Source: Streptomyces eurythermus
GTDB lineage: Bacteria > Actinomycetota > Actinomycetes > Streptomycetales > Streptomycetaceae
DNA length: 64,000 nt
Direction of reading: 5' to 3'
NCBI RefSeq assembly: GCF_014649115.1
Contig: NZ_BMSK01000015.1
Location: 186,001 to 250,000, forward strand
Every line of letters starts with the position of its first letter. The stretch's first letter is position 1. Of this stretch, positions 1 to 8,550 are shown one piece after another. The translations under genes were made by a program, and so were the position numbers. The notes beneath the pieces are model-generated. The model was not told the origin of the DNA. It worked only from the letters and a program-made list of their open reading frames with translations, and ran no database searches.

Positions 1-1257
1 GGAGCCGCGGTAGTTGACGCGGACCACCGCGTAGCCGTGGTCGACCCAGGCCGCCGGGCCCGCCGCGAAGGAGTCGCTGTCGTGCCAGGTCGGGCCGCCG
101 TGCAGGTCGAAGACGGTGGGGAGGGGGCCCGTGGCGCCCGCCGGCTTCTGGACGAGGGCGTGGATGCGGCCGCCGGGCCCTTCCACCCACACGTCCTCCA
201 CCGGCACCGACGGCGGGCACGCCATGCCCGGGGAGTCCAGCACCACACCGCCGGCCGTGGACCGCACCGCCGGGGGCTCGGCGGCCGACGACCACAGGTA
301 CTCCACGCTGCCGTCGGGGCGGGCCGTCGCGCCGGAGACCGTGCCGGGCGGGGTCGGGATGCGGGTCAGCTCGCGGGCCGTCAGGTCGTACCGGAACAGC
401 TCGCTGCGGGCCTCGAAGCCGTGCACGACGAGCAGGGCCGAGCCGTCCGGGTACCACTCGGCGCCGAGATCGCCCGGCAGGTCCAGCGCCAGGTCCGTCT
501 CCTCGCCCGTCGCCACGTCCCACACCATCGGTTCCCAACGGCCCCGGCGCTGATGGCCGATGAGCAGCCGGGTGTCGCCGTCGACCGGCGCGAAGCCCAG
601 CACCTCCAGGCCCAGCTCCTCGACACCGCCCTTGGTGTCGTCCAGCTCGGCGACCGTCGTGCCGTCCGGGCGCAGCACCCGCAGGGCGGCGTGCATGGCG
701 TCGCCGTGCTCGGTGTGCTCGATCGCGATCAGCGAGCCGTCGTACGAGAGGTCGCCGACGCCCGCGGACTCGCGGTGCCGGTAGATCTCCACCGTCTCCG
801 CGCCCTCGCGCGCCAGGTGGATCGTCGTGCCGTCGTCGTCCGTGGAGCGGCCCACGACCGCCGTGCGGCCGTCGCGGGACAGGGCCAGACCGGCCGGGTA
901 GGACGGGGCCAGGCCGGGCACGGCCGGCTCGTCCGGGCCGCCCGTGAAGGGCTGGCGGCGCCAGATGCCGAACTCGTCGCCGTCCTTGTCGTCGAACCAC
1001 CAGATCCACGCGCCGTCCGGGGAGAGCACGCCGTCCGTCGTGCCGTTCGGCCGGTCCGTCACCTGCCGCCGCTCGCCCGTCGCGCGGTCCCACGCGTACA
1101 GCTCGTACGTCCCCGTCGCGTTCGACACGAACAGGGCGCGGTCCGGCGCGTCCTCCGCCCAGTCGGGCAGCGAGACCCGCGGCGCCCTGAAACGCCGCTC
1201 CCAGTCCGGCATGTCCGGTGTGTCCGGCGTCCTGCTCTCACTCATGGCCCCAGTCAT
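1..1257 (-). CDS. S9 family prolyl-oligopeptidase-type peptidase, 3' part outside window
   Basis: The reading frame is open from about 1257 to the left edge. The visible 419 codons form the N-terminal beta-propeller-like part (repeated blade motifs such as DGRTAVVG and DGSLIAIEH) and then the start of the alpha/beta hydrolase part, with HGGPTWHDSD and, at the very edge, VRVNYRGS, both typical of S9 peptidases. The Ser-Asp-His triad lies beyond the edge, so activity cannot be judged. The start at 1257 has a CAGTAT box six bases upstream and no ribosome site; an in-frame ATG at 1245 is the alternative. The gene diverges from the methyltransferase at 1328. Expected role: cytoplasmic peptidase or acyl-peptide hydrolase. 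Confidence 0.85.
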   Translation of the reverse strand, partial: MTGAMSESRTPDTPDMPDWERRFRAPRVSLPDWAEDAPDRALFVSNATGTYELYAWDRATGERRQVTDRPNGTTDGVLSPDGAWIWWFDDKDGDEFGIWRRQPFTGGPDEPAVPGLAPSYPAGLALSRDGRTAVVGRSTDDDGTTIHLAREGAETVEIYRHRESAGVGDLSYDGSLIAIEHTEHGDAMHAALRVLRPDGTTVAELDDTKGGVEELGLEVLGFAPVDGDTRLLIGHQRRGRWEPMVWDVATGEETDLALDLPGDLGAEWYPDGSALLVVHGFEARSELFRYDLTARELTRIPTPPGTVSGATARPDGSVEYLWSSAAEPPAVRSTAGGVVLDSPGMACPPSVPVEDVWVEGPGGRIHALVQKPAGATGPLPTVFDLHGGPTWHDSDSFAAGPAAWVDHGYAVVRVNYRGS

Positions 1258-1327
1258 GCGCCCATACTGCCTGGCCGCGCCAACAATTGGGTGGCGGGTG
1301 TGCGCAGCCTGTGGATAACTTCCGCGC

Positions 1328-2251
1328 ATGAGCATTTCCGCCGCCTCCTCGCCCATATCCGACGGATCCGGCACCGAAGGTCCCACCCCGTCCGACCCCG
1401 AAGGCCACATCCCCGAAGGCCACATCCCCGAAGGCCGTATCCCGGAAGGCTGGCGCGAGGACAACCGCGCCATGTGGGACGAGCGCGTGCCCCTCCACGT
1501 CGCCAGTCCCTTCTACGACCTCGCCGGTTTCCGCACCCGCCGCGACGACCTGCGCGACTTCGAGACGGCGGAGGTCGGCGACGTCACCGGCAGGACACTC
1601 CTGCACCTCCAGTGCCACATCGGCACCGACACCCTCTCCTGGGCCCACCGGGGCGCCGCCCGCGTCGTCGGCCTGGACTTCTCCGTGCCCGCGGTGGAGG
1701 CGGCCCGCGCCCTCGCGGCCGACCTCGGCTACGGTCCCGAGCGGGCGGCCTTCGTCGCCGGCGACGTGTACGACGCGCCCGGCGCCGTGCCCGAGCCGTC
1801 GTACGACATCGTCTACACCGGGCTCGGTGCCCTGTGCTGGCTGCCGGACATCCGGCGCTGGGCGGAGACGGCGGCCTCACTCGTCGCGCCCGGCGGCTTC
1901 CTGTACCTCGCCGAGTTCCACCCGCTCACCGAGTCCCTGGACGACGAGACCGGCACCCGGATCGTGCGGGACTACTTCACCCGCGACGCGCAGGTGTGGA
2001 ACGAACCGGGCACCTACGCCGACCAGGACGCCGCCACCGTCCACAACCGCAGCGTGGAGTGGCAGCACACCCTCGGGGACGTCGTCTCCGCGCTCGCCGC
2101 CACCGGGCTGCGCGTGGAGTTCCTGCACGAGCACGACGTCTCGCTCTTCCCGCGCTTCGCGAACTTCGAGGTCCGCGACGGCTACCACCGCTTCCCCGCG
2201 GGCCATCCGCGCGTCCCGCTGATCTACTCCCTGAAGGCGAGCAAGAGCTGA
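1328..2251 (+). CDS. Class I SAM-dependent methyltransferase
   Basis: A 307-residue protein with a Rossmann methyltransferase core: motif I is LHLQCHIGTDT (residues 92-102), followed by the acidic end of beta-2 (VVGLDFS, 114-120) and a motif-IV-like GALCWLPD. The substrate is unknown. The first 42 residues are low complexity and hold a repeated PEGHI motif encoded by a 15-bp tandem repeat, so the conserved core begins near residue 43. TAACTT (1316-1321) sits six bases before the ATG and no Shine-Dalgarno is visible, so the mRNA is probably leaderless. SURF1 follows on the same strand after 43 bases. Confidence 0.85.
   Translation: MSISAASSPISDGSGTEGPTPSDPEGHIPEGHIPEGRIPEGWREDNRAMWDERVPLHVASPFYDLAGFRTRRDDLRDFETAEVGDVTGRTLLHLQCHIGTDTLSWAHRGAARVVGLDFSVPAVEAARALAADLGYGPERAAFVAGDVYDAPGAVPEPSYDIVYTGLGALCWLPDIRRWAETAASLVAPGGFLYLAEFHPLTESLDDETGTRIVRDYFTRDAQVWNEPGTYADQDAATVHNRSVEWQHTLGDVVSALAATGLRVEFLHEHDVSLFPRFANFEVRDGYHRFPAGHPRVPLIYSLKASKS
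1398..1449 (+). repeat. 15-bp tandem repeat in methyltransferase N-terminus
   Basis: About three and a half copies of a 15-bp unit of the form CCGAAGGCCACATCC. It is in frame and encodes PEGHI-PEGHI-PEGRI-PEG. A length that is a multiple of three means copy-number change would lengthen or shorten the N-terminus without a frameshift. Confidence 0.85.
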
Positions 2252-2294
2252 CCCGGGGCCGGGGCACCGGGTCGGGCGCCGTACCGTGGAGGGC

Positions 2295-3086
2295 GTGTAC
2301 CGGTTTCTGCTGACACCCCGCTGGTGGGGCATCAACGTCTTCGTGCTGCTCGCCATCCCGTTCTGCGTCTTCATGGGGTCGTGGCAGCTGAGCCGGTTCG
2401 AGGGGCGGGTGCAGGACCACCGCGCCGCGACCGAGCAGGCCACGTCCGACCGGACCGAGGCCGCGCGCCCGCTGGACGCCATGCTCCCTGTCGACAAGAG
2501 CACCTCGGGCCGGCGGGTCACGGCCGGCGGGCACTACGGCAAGCAGTTGCTGGTGCCCGGCCGGGAGCTGGACGGCAAGCGCGGCTTCTACGTCCTCACC
2601 CTGCTGCGCACCGACTCCGGCAAGGCACTGCCCGTGGTCCGGGGCTGGCTGCCGGGCACGGCGGACCCCGCGAAGGCCCCCGCCCCGCCCGCCGGCGAGG
2701 TCACCGTCACCGGCGCGCTCCAGGCGTCCGAGACCCCGGGGGACAACGGGGTCGCCGCGCAGGGCGGGCTGCCGGCCGGGCAGACGGCGGCGATCAGCTC
2801 GGCGTCGCTGGTCAACCTGGTGCCGTACCGGCTGTACGACGCGTGGGTGACGCTGGACAAGGCCGACGCCGGGATGAAGGCCGTGCCCGCGAGCGCGCCG
2901 AGCGGTACGGGGCTGGACCTGAAGGCGTTCCAGAACCTCGGCTACACCGGCGAGTGGTTCGTGTTCGCCGGGTTCGTGGTGTTCATGTGGTTCCGGCTGC
3001 TGCGGCGGGAGCTGGAGTTCCAGCGGGACGCGGCGCTGGGCCTGGTCCCGGAGGACGCGGAGCGGGCGCCGGTCCCGAGCGGCTGA
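2295..3086 (+). CDS. SURF1 family protein, cytochrome oxidase biogenesis
   Basis: SURF1/Shy1 proteins help assemble the aa3-type cytochrome c oxidase. The protein has the family topology: an N-terminal membrane helix right after the motif RFLLTPRWWG (about residues 12-31), a large extracytoplasmic domain with VVRGWLPG, and a second helix near the C-terminus (GEWFVFAGFVVFMWF). GTG at 2295 is chosen because TACCGT (2282-2287) lies seven bases upstream, which fits leaderless transcription, and homologs begin with (M)YRFLLTPRWW; a GTG at 2286 would add three residues. A convergent gene starts 25 bases past the stop. Confidence 0.9.
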   Translation: MYRFLLTPRWWGINVFVLLAIPFCVFMGSWQLSRFEGRVQDHRAATEQATSDRTEAARPLDAMLPVDKSTSGRRVTAGGHYGKQLLVPGRELDGKRGFYVLTLLRTDSGKALPVVRGWLPGTADPAKAPAPPAGEVTVTGALQASETPGDNGVAAQGGLPAGQTAAISSASLVNLVPYRLYDAWVTLDKADAGMKAVPASAPSGTGLDLKAFQNLGYTGEWFVFAGFVVFMWFRLLRRELEFQRDAALGLVPEDAERAPVPSG

Positions 3087-3111
3087 CTGGAACCGGCACC
3101 TGCCGCCAGCC

Positions 3112-4329
3112 CTACTGACCCGCCAGCAGCCCCGTGTAGTACACCGTCCCCGCGCACGCCCCCGGTACCACCGCGATCGCCGACGGTGCGCCGTCCTGCG
3201 CCGTGTGGGTGACCGCGACGCTGCCGTCGGCCGTGCCGCCCTCGGTGACCAGCTGCGCCGTGACGCCGGGCGACCCGGTTCCGGTGTCGGTCGGGCTGCC
3301 GGTGGCGCCCGCCTCCTGGGTGGGCGACGGGTCCGGTGAGGGACCGCCCGTGCCGGAGCCGCCGTCGGTGCCCTCGCCGCCGGTGACGGGGCAGGTCTCG
3401 GAGGGGACGAAGGCGAACCTCTCCTCGTAGGCCGCTCCGGGCTGGAGGACCAGCGAGGCGACCTCCAGGGAGGGGTCGGGCAGGGCCGTGGCCGCCTGAT
3501 CCCCCGCGGTGTGCCGTACGGCGACGACCTTGGCCGGGTCCGCCGCGCCCTGGGCCGCGGTGGTGACGCTGCCCGGGCCGGACACCGTACAGGCCGTGCC
3601 GGAGACGTTGACGACGCGGAAGGTGCCGGAGACCACGCCCGCGGAGTCGGGGGCGTTCACGGTGCCGCTCGCGGAGCCCAGCCGGCCCGGCGAGCACGCC
3701 GGGATGCCGGCGGCCGCGCTGGCCGAGGGCCCGGTGCCACCGGGGGAGCCTGCGTGGTGGCCGTCCTTCGGGTCCTTCCCGGCACCCTTGTCCGGCTCCT
3801 TGCCGGGCTCGGCCTTCGCGCTCCCGGTGTCCTTCTCGCCGTCCTTGCCGACGGTGCCCTTGTCCTTGCCCTGGCCGGTGCCGCCCTGGGCCTGGGAGGT
3901 CTGGCCGGCCATGGCGGTGTTGGGGTCGGAGCCGCCGGAGTTCGAGACGTGCACCAGGGCGGGGATCGCGGTGCCGATGAACAGGGCCGCCGCCGCCATG
4001 CCGACCGCCGCCTGGCGCTTGCGGGCGCGGCGGGCGGGGATCGCCCGGCGCAGGTGCTCCAGGGTGTTCCCGCGCGGCTCGATGTCCTCCACCGCCGAGT
4101 GCAGCAGGCGGCGCAGGTCCGGCTCGTCCGCGTCGGGTCCGTCGAGGCCGTCCGGTGCGTCGGTGACCGGGCCGGGCCGCTCGGGGCCCGTGCCGTCGGG
4201 GCCGTGGTTCACAGTTCCGTTCCCAGCGTGCGTTGGCGTGTGCGGTTGCCCGTCGCGGTGTGTCGGCTCGTGCCAGGCGTAGGGCTCGTGACGTTCATGG
4301 GGGTCGCCCCCTTCGGCGCGGCCGCTCAT
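3112..4329 (-). CDS. Single-pass membrane protein coupled to the ECF sigma factor
   Basis: A 405-residue protein whose ATG overlaps the sigma-factor stop (ATGA, 4326-4329), so the two are translationally coupled. Residues 1-106 are cytoplasmic and charged, with LRRLLHSAVEDIEPRGNTLEHLRRAIPAR-like helical sequence at 72-100; one membrane helix spans about 107-127; then a Gly/Lys/Ser-rich linker (133-225) leads to an extracytoplasmic domain with Cys residues. Position and topology suggest an anti-sigma or sigma-modulating protein, but no zinc anti-sigma motif (HxxxCxxC) is present. The function is inferred only from context. Confidence 0.75.
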   Translation of the reverse strand: MSGRAEGGDPHERHEPYAWHEPTHRDGQPHTPTHAGNGTVNHGPDGTGPERPGPVTDAPDGLDGPDADEPDLRRLLHSAVEDIEPRGNTLEHLRRAIPARRARKRQAAVGMAAAALFIGTAIPALVHVSNSGGSDPNTAMAGQTSQAQGGTGQGKDKGTVGKDGEKDTGSAKAEPGKEPDKGAGKDPKDGHHAGSPGGTGPSASAAAGIPACSPGRLGSASGTVNAPDSAGVVSGTFRVVNVSGTACTVSGPGSVTTAAQGAADPAKVVAVRHTAGDQAATALPDPSLEVASLVLQPGAAYEERFAFVPSETCPVTGGEGTDGGSGTGGPSPDPSPTQEAGATGSPTDTGTGSPGVTAQLVTEGGTADGSVAVTHTAQDGAPSAIAVVPGACAGTVYYTGLLAGQ

Positions 4330-5006
4330 GCCGGTGTCCTCATGGCCACCCGCAGCGCGGCGATGCCCCGCGAGCCGTACGCCTTCACCGAGCCGAGGGA
4401 TATGCCGAGCGTCTCGGCGACCTGGGCCTCTGTCATGTCCGCGAAGTACCGCAGCACGAGCACCTCGCGCTGGCGGCGCTGGAGGCCCTTCATCGCCTTG
4501 ATGAGGTCCCGGCGCTCCAGCTGGTCGTAGGCGCCCTCCTCCGCGCTCGCCATGTCGGGCATCGGCTTGGAGAGCAGCTTCAGGCCGAGGATGCGGCGGC
4601 GCAGCGTGGACCGGGAGAGGTTGACGACCGTCTGCCGCAGATAGGCGAGGGTCTTCTCGGGGTCGCGGACGCGTCTGCGGGCCGAGTGGACGCGGATGAA
4701 CGCCTCCTGGACGACGTCCTCGCAGGAGGCGGTGTCGTCGAGGAGGAGCGCGGCGAGACCCAGCAGGGAGCGGTAGTGCGCCCGGTAGGTCTCGGTGAGG
4801 TGGTCGACGGTGGTCCCGGCGGCCTCTGCCGTCGCGGCGCCCGGAGTCTCCTCGGCGCCGTCACGCTGACTGGGTATGCGGGCGGGCCGCGCTGCGGGCA
4901 TGGGCGCGATCACCGGCATGCCGCCGGACGTGCGGGGCCGGAGCGCCGGACGCGGCCGCAGGGCCGCGCCGCCGGGGGCCACACTGAGTTCGAGTACCTC
5001 TGCCAC
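4326..5006 (-). CDS. SigE-family ECF RNA polymerase sigma factor
   Basis: A 226-residue sigma-70 family protein of the Streptomyces SigE-like ECF type. Region 2 lies around residues 70-135 (TYRAHYRSLLGLAALLLDD, EDVVQEAFIRVH) and region 4 around 165-220 (LQRRQREVLVLRYFADMTEAQVAETLG, then the recognition helix SLGSVKAYGSRGIAALR). The first 65 residues are a Pro/Arg/Ala-rich extension. The GTG at 5006 is used; a purine-rich GGGGAG lies 15 bases upstream, a little far, so a downstream start inside the extension is possible. It forms an operon with the membrane protein that follows. Its regulon cannot be read from this window. Confidence 0.9.
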   Translation of the reverse strand: MAEVLELSVAPGGAALRPRPALRPRTSGGMPVIAPMPAARPARIPSQRDGAEETPGAATAEAAGTTVDHLTETYRAHYRSLLGLAALLLDDTASCEDVVQEAFIRVHSARRRVRDPEKTLAYLRQTVVNLSRSTLRRRILGLKLLSKPMPDMASAEEGAYDQLERRDLIKAMKGLQRRQREVLVLRYFADMTEAQVAETLGISLGSVKAYGSRGIAALRVAMRTPA

Positions 5007-5207
5007 GCCAGTTGGACACGTCTCCCCCCTCGGGGGTTGTACGTGCCGGGCGTCACATGTGCGACAACCGGCCGTGCCTCAAGTGCCGTCATGCGTCCCG
5101 CTCTTCCCTTATGTCCCATTTGAACGGGCGTCCCCACGCCCCGATCACGGCGTCCCCACGCCAGGATCATCACGCCCCCAGGCCCCGCAAGGGTGACCGC
5201 AAAGACG

Positions 5208-5243
5208 CTCCCCGCCCTCCGTACGGTTGCGGAAGGCGGGGAG
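5208..5243. terminator. Hairpin terminator 3' of asd
   Basis: Perfect 9-bp inverted repeat CTCCCCGCC / GGCGGGGAG (5208-5216 with 5235-5243), with extra partial pairing in the loop. It is 75 bases downstream of the asd-like stop on the minus strand. The remainder of 5007-5318 is the upstream region of the sigma gene; no promoter could be assigned there with confidence. Confidence 0.7.
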
Positions 5244-5318
5244 AGAAATCCTCTGCTGCCAAGAGGGACGGTTCAAGGGAATTGGACCATGCTCCCGGCC
5301 ACACTTCTTACGCGGCTC

Positions 5319-6413
5319 CTACAAGCCCGTCATACCGGGCAGGCCCGCCCCGGCCGGTTCCCCGCCGGCCGGCCCGGCGAGCAGCTCCGCGATCTGCACA
5401 CAGTTCAGGGCGGCGCCCTTGCGCAGGTTGTCGCCGCACACGAAGAACTCCAGCGCGGCCGGATCGTCCAGGGCCCGGCGCAGCCGCCCGACCCAGGTCG
5501 GATCGGTGCCCACCACGTCGGCCGGGGTGGGGAACTCGCCGGCGGCCGGGTCGTCGCACAGCACCACGCCGGGCGCGGTCGCGAGGATCTCCCGGGCGCC
5601 GTCGACCGCGACCTCGCGCTGGAAGCGGGCGTGCACGGTCAGCGAGTGCGTGGTGACCACCGGCACCTGCACGCAGGTCACGGCGACCGGCAGCGCGGCC
5701 AGGCCGAGGACCTTGCGGGTCTCCTCGCGCACCGCCAGCTCCCGCGCCGACCAGCCGTCCGCCCGCGGCGGCCCGGCCCACGGCACGACGTTCAGCGCGA
5801 CCGGCTCCGGGAACGGCCCGGTGGCGTCCCCGACGGCCCGCCTGAGGTCCCCCGGCTGTGTGCCCAGCTCGGTCCCGGCCACCAGGGCCAGCTGGGCCCG
5901 CAGGGTGTCCACCCCGGCCCGCCCGGCCCCGCTCGCCGCCTCGTACGACGACACCACCAGCTCGCGCAGGCCGTACTCGGCGTGCAGCGCGCCCAGGGCG
6001 ACGATCATCGTCAGGGTGGCGCTGCCGGGGCTCGCGACGATCCCGCGCGGGCGGGAGCGCAGCGCGTGCGGATTGACCTCGGGCACCACGAGCGGCACGT
6101 CCGCCTCGGCCCGGAAGGCACCGGTGCCGTCGACGACGACCGCGCCGCGCGCGGCGGCGACCGGCGCCCAGGCGGCGGCGACCTCCCCGGGCACGCCGAA
6201 CAGCGCGATGTCGACCCCGTCGAAGGCGTCCTCCGACAGGGCCGTCACCTCGACCTGAGCCCCGCGCACGGTCAGCTTGCGGCCGGCCGAGCGCGCGGAG
6301 GCGATCAGCCGGATCTCGCCCCAGATGTCCGCGCGCTCGGACAGGATCCGGAGCATGACCGTGCCGACGGCCCCGGTCGCTCCCACGACCGCGAGCGTCG
6401 GCCTGCCGGTCAT
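5319..6413 (-). CDS. Aspartate-semialdehyde dehydrogenase homolog lacking catalytic residues
   Basis: A full-length (364-residue) Asd fold: NADP-binding GATGAVGTVM (11-20), phosphate-site GAFR (98-101), and AGEFPTPADVVGTDP near the end. Asd normally turns aspartyl phosphate into aspartate semialdehyde for Lys, Thr, Met and diaminopimelate. Here the catalytic Cys of the PNC(S/T)T motif is Ser131 (SPGSAT), the substrate-binding Gln of the Y-Q-x-V-S-G motif is Glu158 (YEAASG), and the Arg of CVRVPV is Gln249 (CVQVPV); His256 remains. The frame is otherwise intact and clearly coding, so this looks like a catalytically dead or repurposed paralog rather than a broken gene. It lies 36 bases downstream of aspartokinase. 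Confidence 0.88.
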   Translation of the reverse strand: MTGRPTLAVVGATGAVGTVMLRILSERADIWGEIRLIASARSAGRKLTVRGAQVEVTALSEDAFDGVDIALFGVPGEVAAAWAPVAAARGAVVVDGTGAFRAEADVPLVVPEVNPHALRSRPRGIVASPGSATLTMIVALGALHAEYGLRELVVSSYEAASGAGRAGVDTLRAQLALVAGTELGTQPGDLRRAVGDATGPFPEPVALNVVPWAGPPRADGWSARELAVREETRKVLGLAALPVAVTCVQVPVVTTHSLTVHARFQREVAVDGAREILATAPGVVLCDDPAAGEFPTPADVVGTDPTWVGRLRRALDDPAALEFFVCGDNLRKGAALNCVQIAELLAGPAGGEPAGAGLPGMTGL

Positions 6414-6449
6414 CGGGCCGGACCCCGGCTCATCGGGCCGTGCTCCGGC

Positions 6450-7721
6450 TCATCGGCCGGTGCCTCCGTAGACGACGGCCTCGTCGGAGTCGGAGTCGAG
6501 CCCGAAGGCGGTGTGCACGGCGCGTACGGCCTCGGGCACGTCGTCGGCGCGCGTGACGACCGAGATGCGGATCTCGGAGGTCGAGATCAGCTCGATGTTC
6601 ACGCCCGCGTCGCTCAGCGCCTCGAAGAACGCGGCGGTGACGCCCGGGTTGGTCTTCATACCGGCGCCGACCAGGGAGATCTTGCCGATCTGGTCGTCGT
6701 AGCGCAGCGAGTCGAAGCCGATGCCGGGACGGTTCTTCTCCAGCGCGTCGATGGCCTTGCGGCCCTCGGTCTTCGGCAGGGTGAAGGAGATGTCCGTCAG
6801 CCCGGTGGAGGCGGCGGACACGTTCTGCACGACCATGTCGATGTTGACCTCGGCATCGGCGATGGTCCGGAAGATCGCGGCGGCCTCACCCGGCTTGTCC
6901 GGCACACCGACGACCGTGATCTTGGCCTCGGAGGTGTCGTGCGCGACACCGGAGATGATGGCCTGCTCCACCTTCTTGTCCCCAATCGGCTCACTGCTGA
7001 CCCATGTGCCCTGCAGTCCGCTGAACGAGGACCGGACATGGATCGGGATGTTGTAACGGCGGGCGTACTCCACACAGCGGTGGAGCAGCACCTTGGAACC
7101 GGACGAGGCCAGCTCCAGCATGTCCTCGAAGGAGATCCAGTCGATCTTCCGGGCCTTCTTCACCACCCGCGGGTCGGCGGTGAACACGCCGTCGACGTCG
7201 GTGTAGATCTCGCAGACCTCGGCGTCCAGCGCGGCGGCGAGCGCCACGGCCGTCGTGTCGGACCCGCCGCGCCCCAGCGTGGTGATGTCCTTCTTGTCCT
7301 GGCTGACGCCCTGGAAGCCGGCGACGATCGCGATGTTGCCCTCGTCCAGCGCGGTGCGGATCCGGCCCGGCGTGACGTCGATGATCCGGGCTTTGTTGTG
7401 GACCGAGTCGGTGATCACGCCCGCCTGGCTGCCCGTGAACGACTGGGCCTCGTGGCCCAGGTTTTTGATCGCCATCGCCAGCAGGGCCATGGAGATCCGC
7501 TCTCCGGCGGTCAGCAGCATGTCGAACTCCCGCCCCGCAGGCATCGGAGACACCTGCTCGGCGAGATCGATCAGCTCGTCCGTCGTGTCGCCCATCGCGG
7601 AAACGACGACGACAACCTGGTTGCCGTTCTTCTTCGCTTCCACGATCCGCTTGGCGACGCGCTTGATGCCCTCGGCATCGGCTACGGAGGAGCCTCCGTA
7701 CTTCTGCACGACAAGGCCCAC
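6450..7721 (-). CDS. ask: Aspartokinase
   Basis: ATP:L-aspartate 4-phosphotransferase, the first step of the aspartate amino-acid family. The N-terminal kinase domain opens with VQKYGGSSV and carries TAGERISMALLAMA and LGRGGSDTTAVALAAAL; two ACT domains follow (about 265-340 and 345-415), with the feedback-site sequence DKPGEAAAIF and NIDMVVQNVS. The GTG at 7721 has an AGGAG site five bases upstream; longer upstream frames lack one. An internal start near MLELASSGSK would give a beta subunit, as known for alpha2-beta2 aspartokinases; this is inference. The length (423) is normal and no key residue is missing, in contrast to the neighbouring Asd homolog. Confidence 0.95.
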   Translation of the reverse strand: MGLVVQKYGGSSVADAEGIKRVAKRIVEAKKNGNQVVVVVSAMGDTTDELIDLAEQVSPMPAGREFDMLLTAGERISMALLAMAIKNLGHEAQSFTGSQAGVITDSVHNKARIIDVTPGRIRTALDEGNIAIVAGFQGVSQDKKDITTLGRGGSDTTAVALAAALDAEVCEIYTDVDGVFTADPRVVKKARKIDWISFEDMLELASSGSKVLLHRCVEYARRYNIPIHVRSSFSGLQGTWVSSEPIGDKKVEQAIISGVAHDTSEAKITVVGVPDKPGEAAAIFRTIADAEVNIDMVVQNVSAASTGLTDISFTLPKTEGRKAIDALEKNRPGIGFDSLRYDDQIGKISLVGAGMKTNPGVTAAFFEALSDAGVNIELISTSEIRISVVTRADDVPEAVRAVHTAFGLDSDSDEAVVYGGTGR

Positions 7722-7887
7722 GTGCGCTCCTCGCTCGGTTCGTTTATGTCGGCTCAGTCTATCGAGCGTCCGAATTCCACCCACCTGCTCCCGCATGGTG
7801 AGACATCGTCCGCCCAGGTCCGACCCTGCCCAGCGGGCCGCGCGCCACTCCGAAAGTGCCCCGGCTCACAGCCGGCCGCCCGGACCG

Positions 7888-8550
7888 CTACTTCGCCGGG
7901 CGGATGCCCAGCGGCGCGCCGATCTCCTCGGCCATGACCCGGCCGGCCTCGAACTCCAGCGTCTCGTCGCCGATGTCGGCCTGGTCGGTGTCCAGGCCGT
8001 CCAGCTCCTCCAGCGGCTGGTTCAGCCGGACGTGGATGAGGACGGACTGCAGGGCGCGCAGCACCGCCGAGGCCGTCGCCCCCCAGTTGGAGAAGTACGA
8101 GAACTGCCACCACCACAGCGCCTCGGTGGCGCGGCCCGCGCGGTAGTGGGCCATGCCGTGCCTGAGGTCGGTGATGATGTCGGCGAGGTCGTCGGAGATC
8201 CGGGCCGGCACGGGCGCCTTGCGGGGCTCGTACGGGTCGAAGACCTCCGAGTAGACGTCGACCGGGTCCAGCAGCCGGGCGAAGTTCTCGCGCAGCCCGT
8301 CCACGTCCGGCTCGGGGCCCGGGTCGGGCTCGTAGCGCTCGTCGGGGACGAAGTCCTCGTGGGCGCCCAGCCGGCCGCCGGCGAGCAGCAGCTGGGAGAC
8401 CTCCAGGAGGAGGAAGGGGACCGCCGAGCCCGGCTCGTCGCCCCTGGCCACCTCCGTGACGGCCACCAGGAAGCTCTCCACCTGGTCCGCGATCTGCACC
8501 GCGAAGTCGTCCGGGTTCTGCGTCGTGGCATGCAGCGTGGCGTCAGACAT
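7888..8550 (-). CDS. DUF5063 domain protein
   Basis: A 220-residue acidic, mostly helical protein with no signal or membrane segment. I recognise it as the DUF5063 family found next to recR in Streptomyces. Visible features include a conserved WWWQFSYFSNWG block (about 145-156) and DDLADIITDLRHGMAHYRAGR. Its ATG lies inside the end of recR (8-base overlap), so the two are coupled, and ybaB-recR-DUF5063 read as one operon. The biochemical function is unknown; a role linked to RecR is only suggested by location. Confidence 0.8.
   Translation of the reverse strand: MSDATLHATTQNPDDFAVQIADQVESFLVAVTEVARGDEPGSAVPFLLLEVSQLLLAGGRLGAHEDFVPDERYEPDPGPEPDVDGLRENFARLLDPVDVYSEVFDPYEPRKAPVPARISDDLADIITDLRHGMAHYRAGRATEALWWWQFSYFSNWGATASAVLRALQSVLIHVRLNQPLEELDGLDTDQADIGDETLEFEAGRVMAEEIGAPLGIRPAK

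Noticed and set aside
5319..6413. Asd homolog as a frameshifted pseudogene
   Set aside because: The frame is intact at normal length with ordinary codon use; only active-site codons are changed.
5193..7937. 914-codon open frame on the plus strand across asd and ask
   Set aside because: It is the antisense of two well-supported genes; the product is Arg/Gly/His/Val-rich nonsense typical of shadow frames in high-GC DNA.
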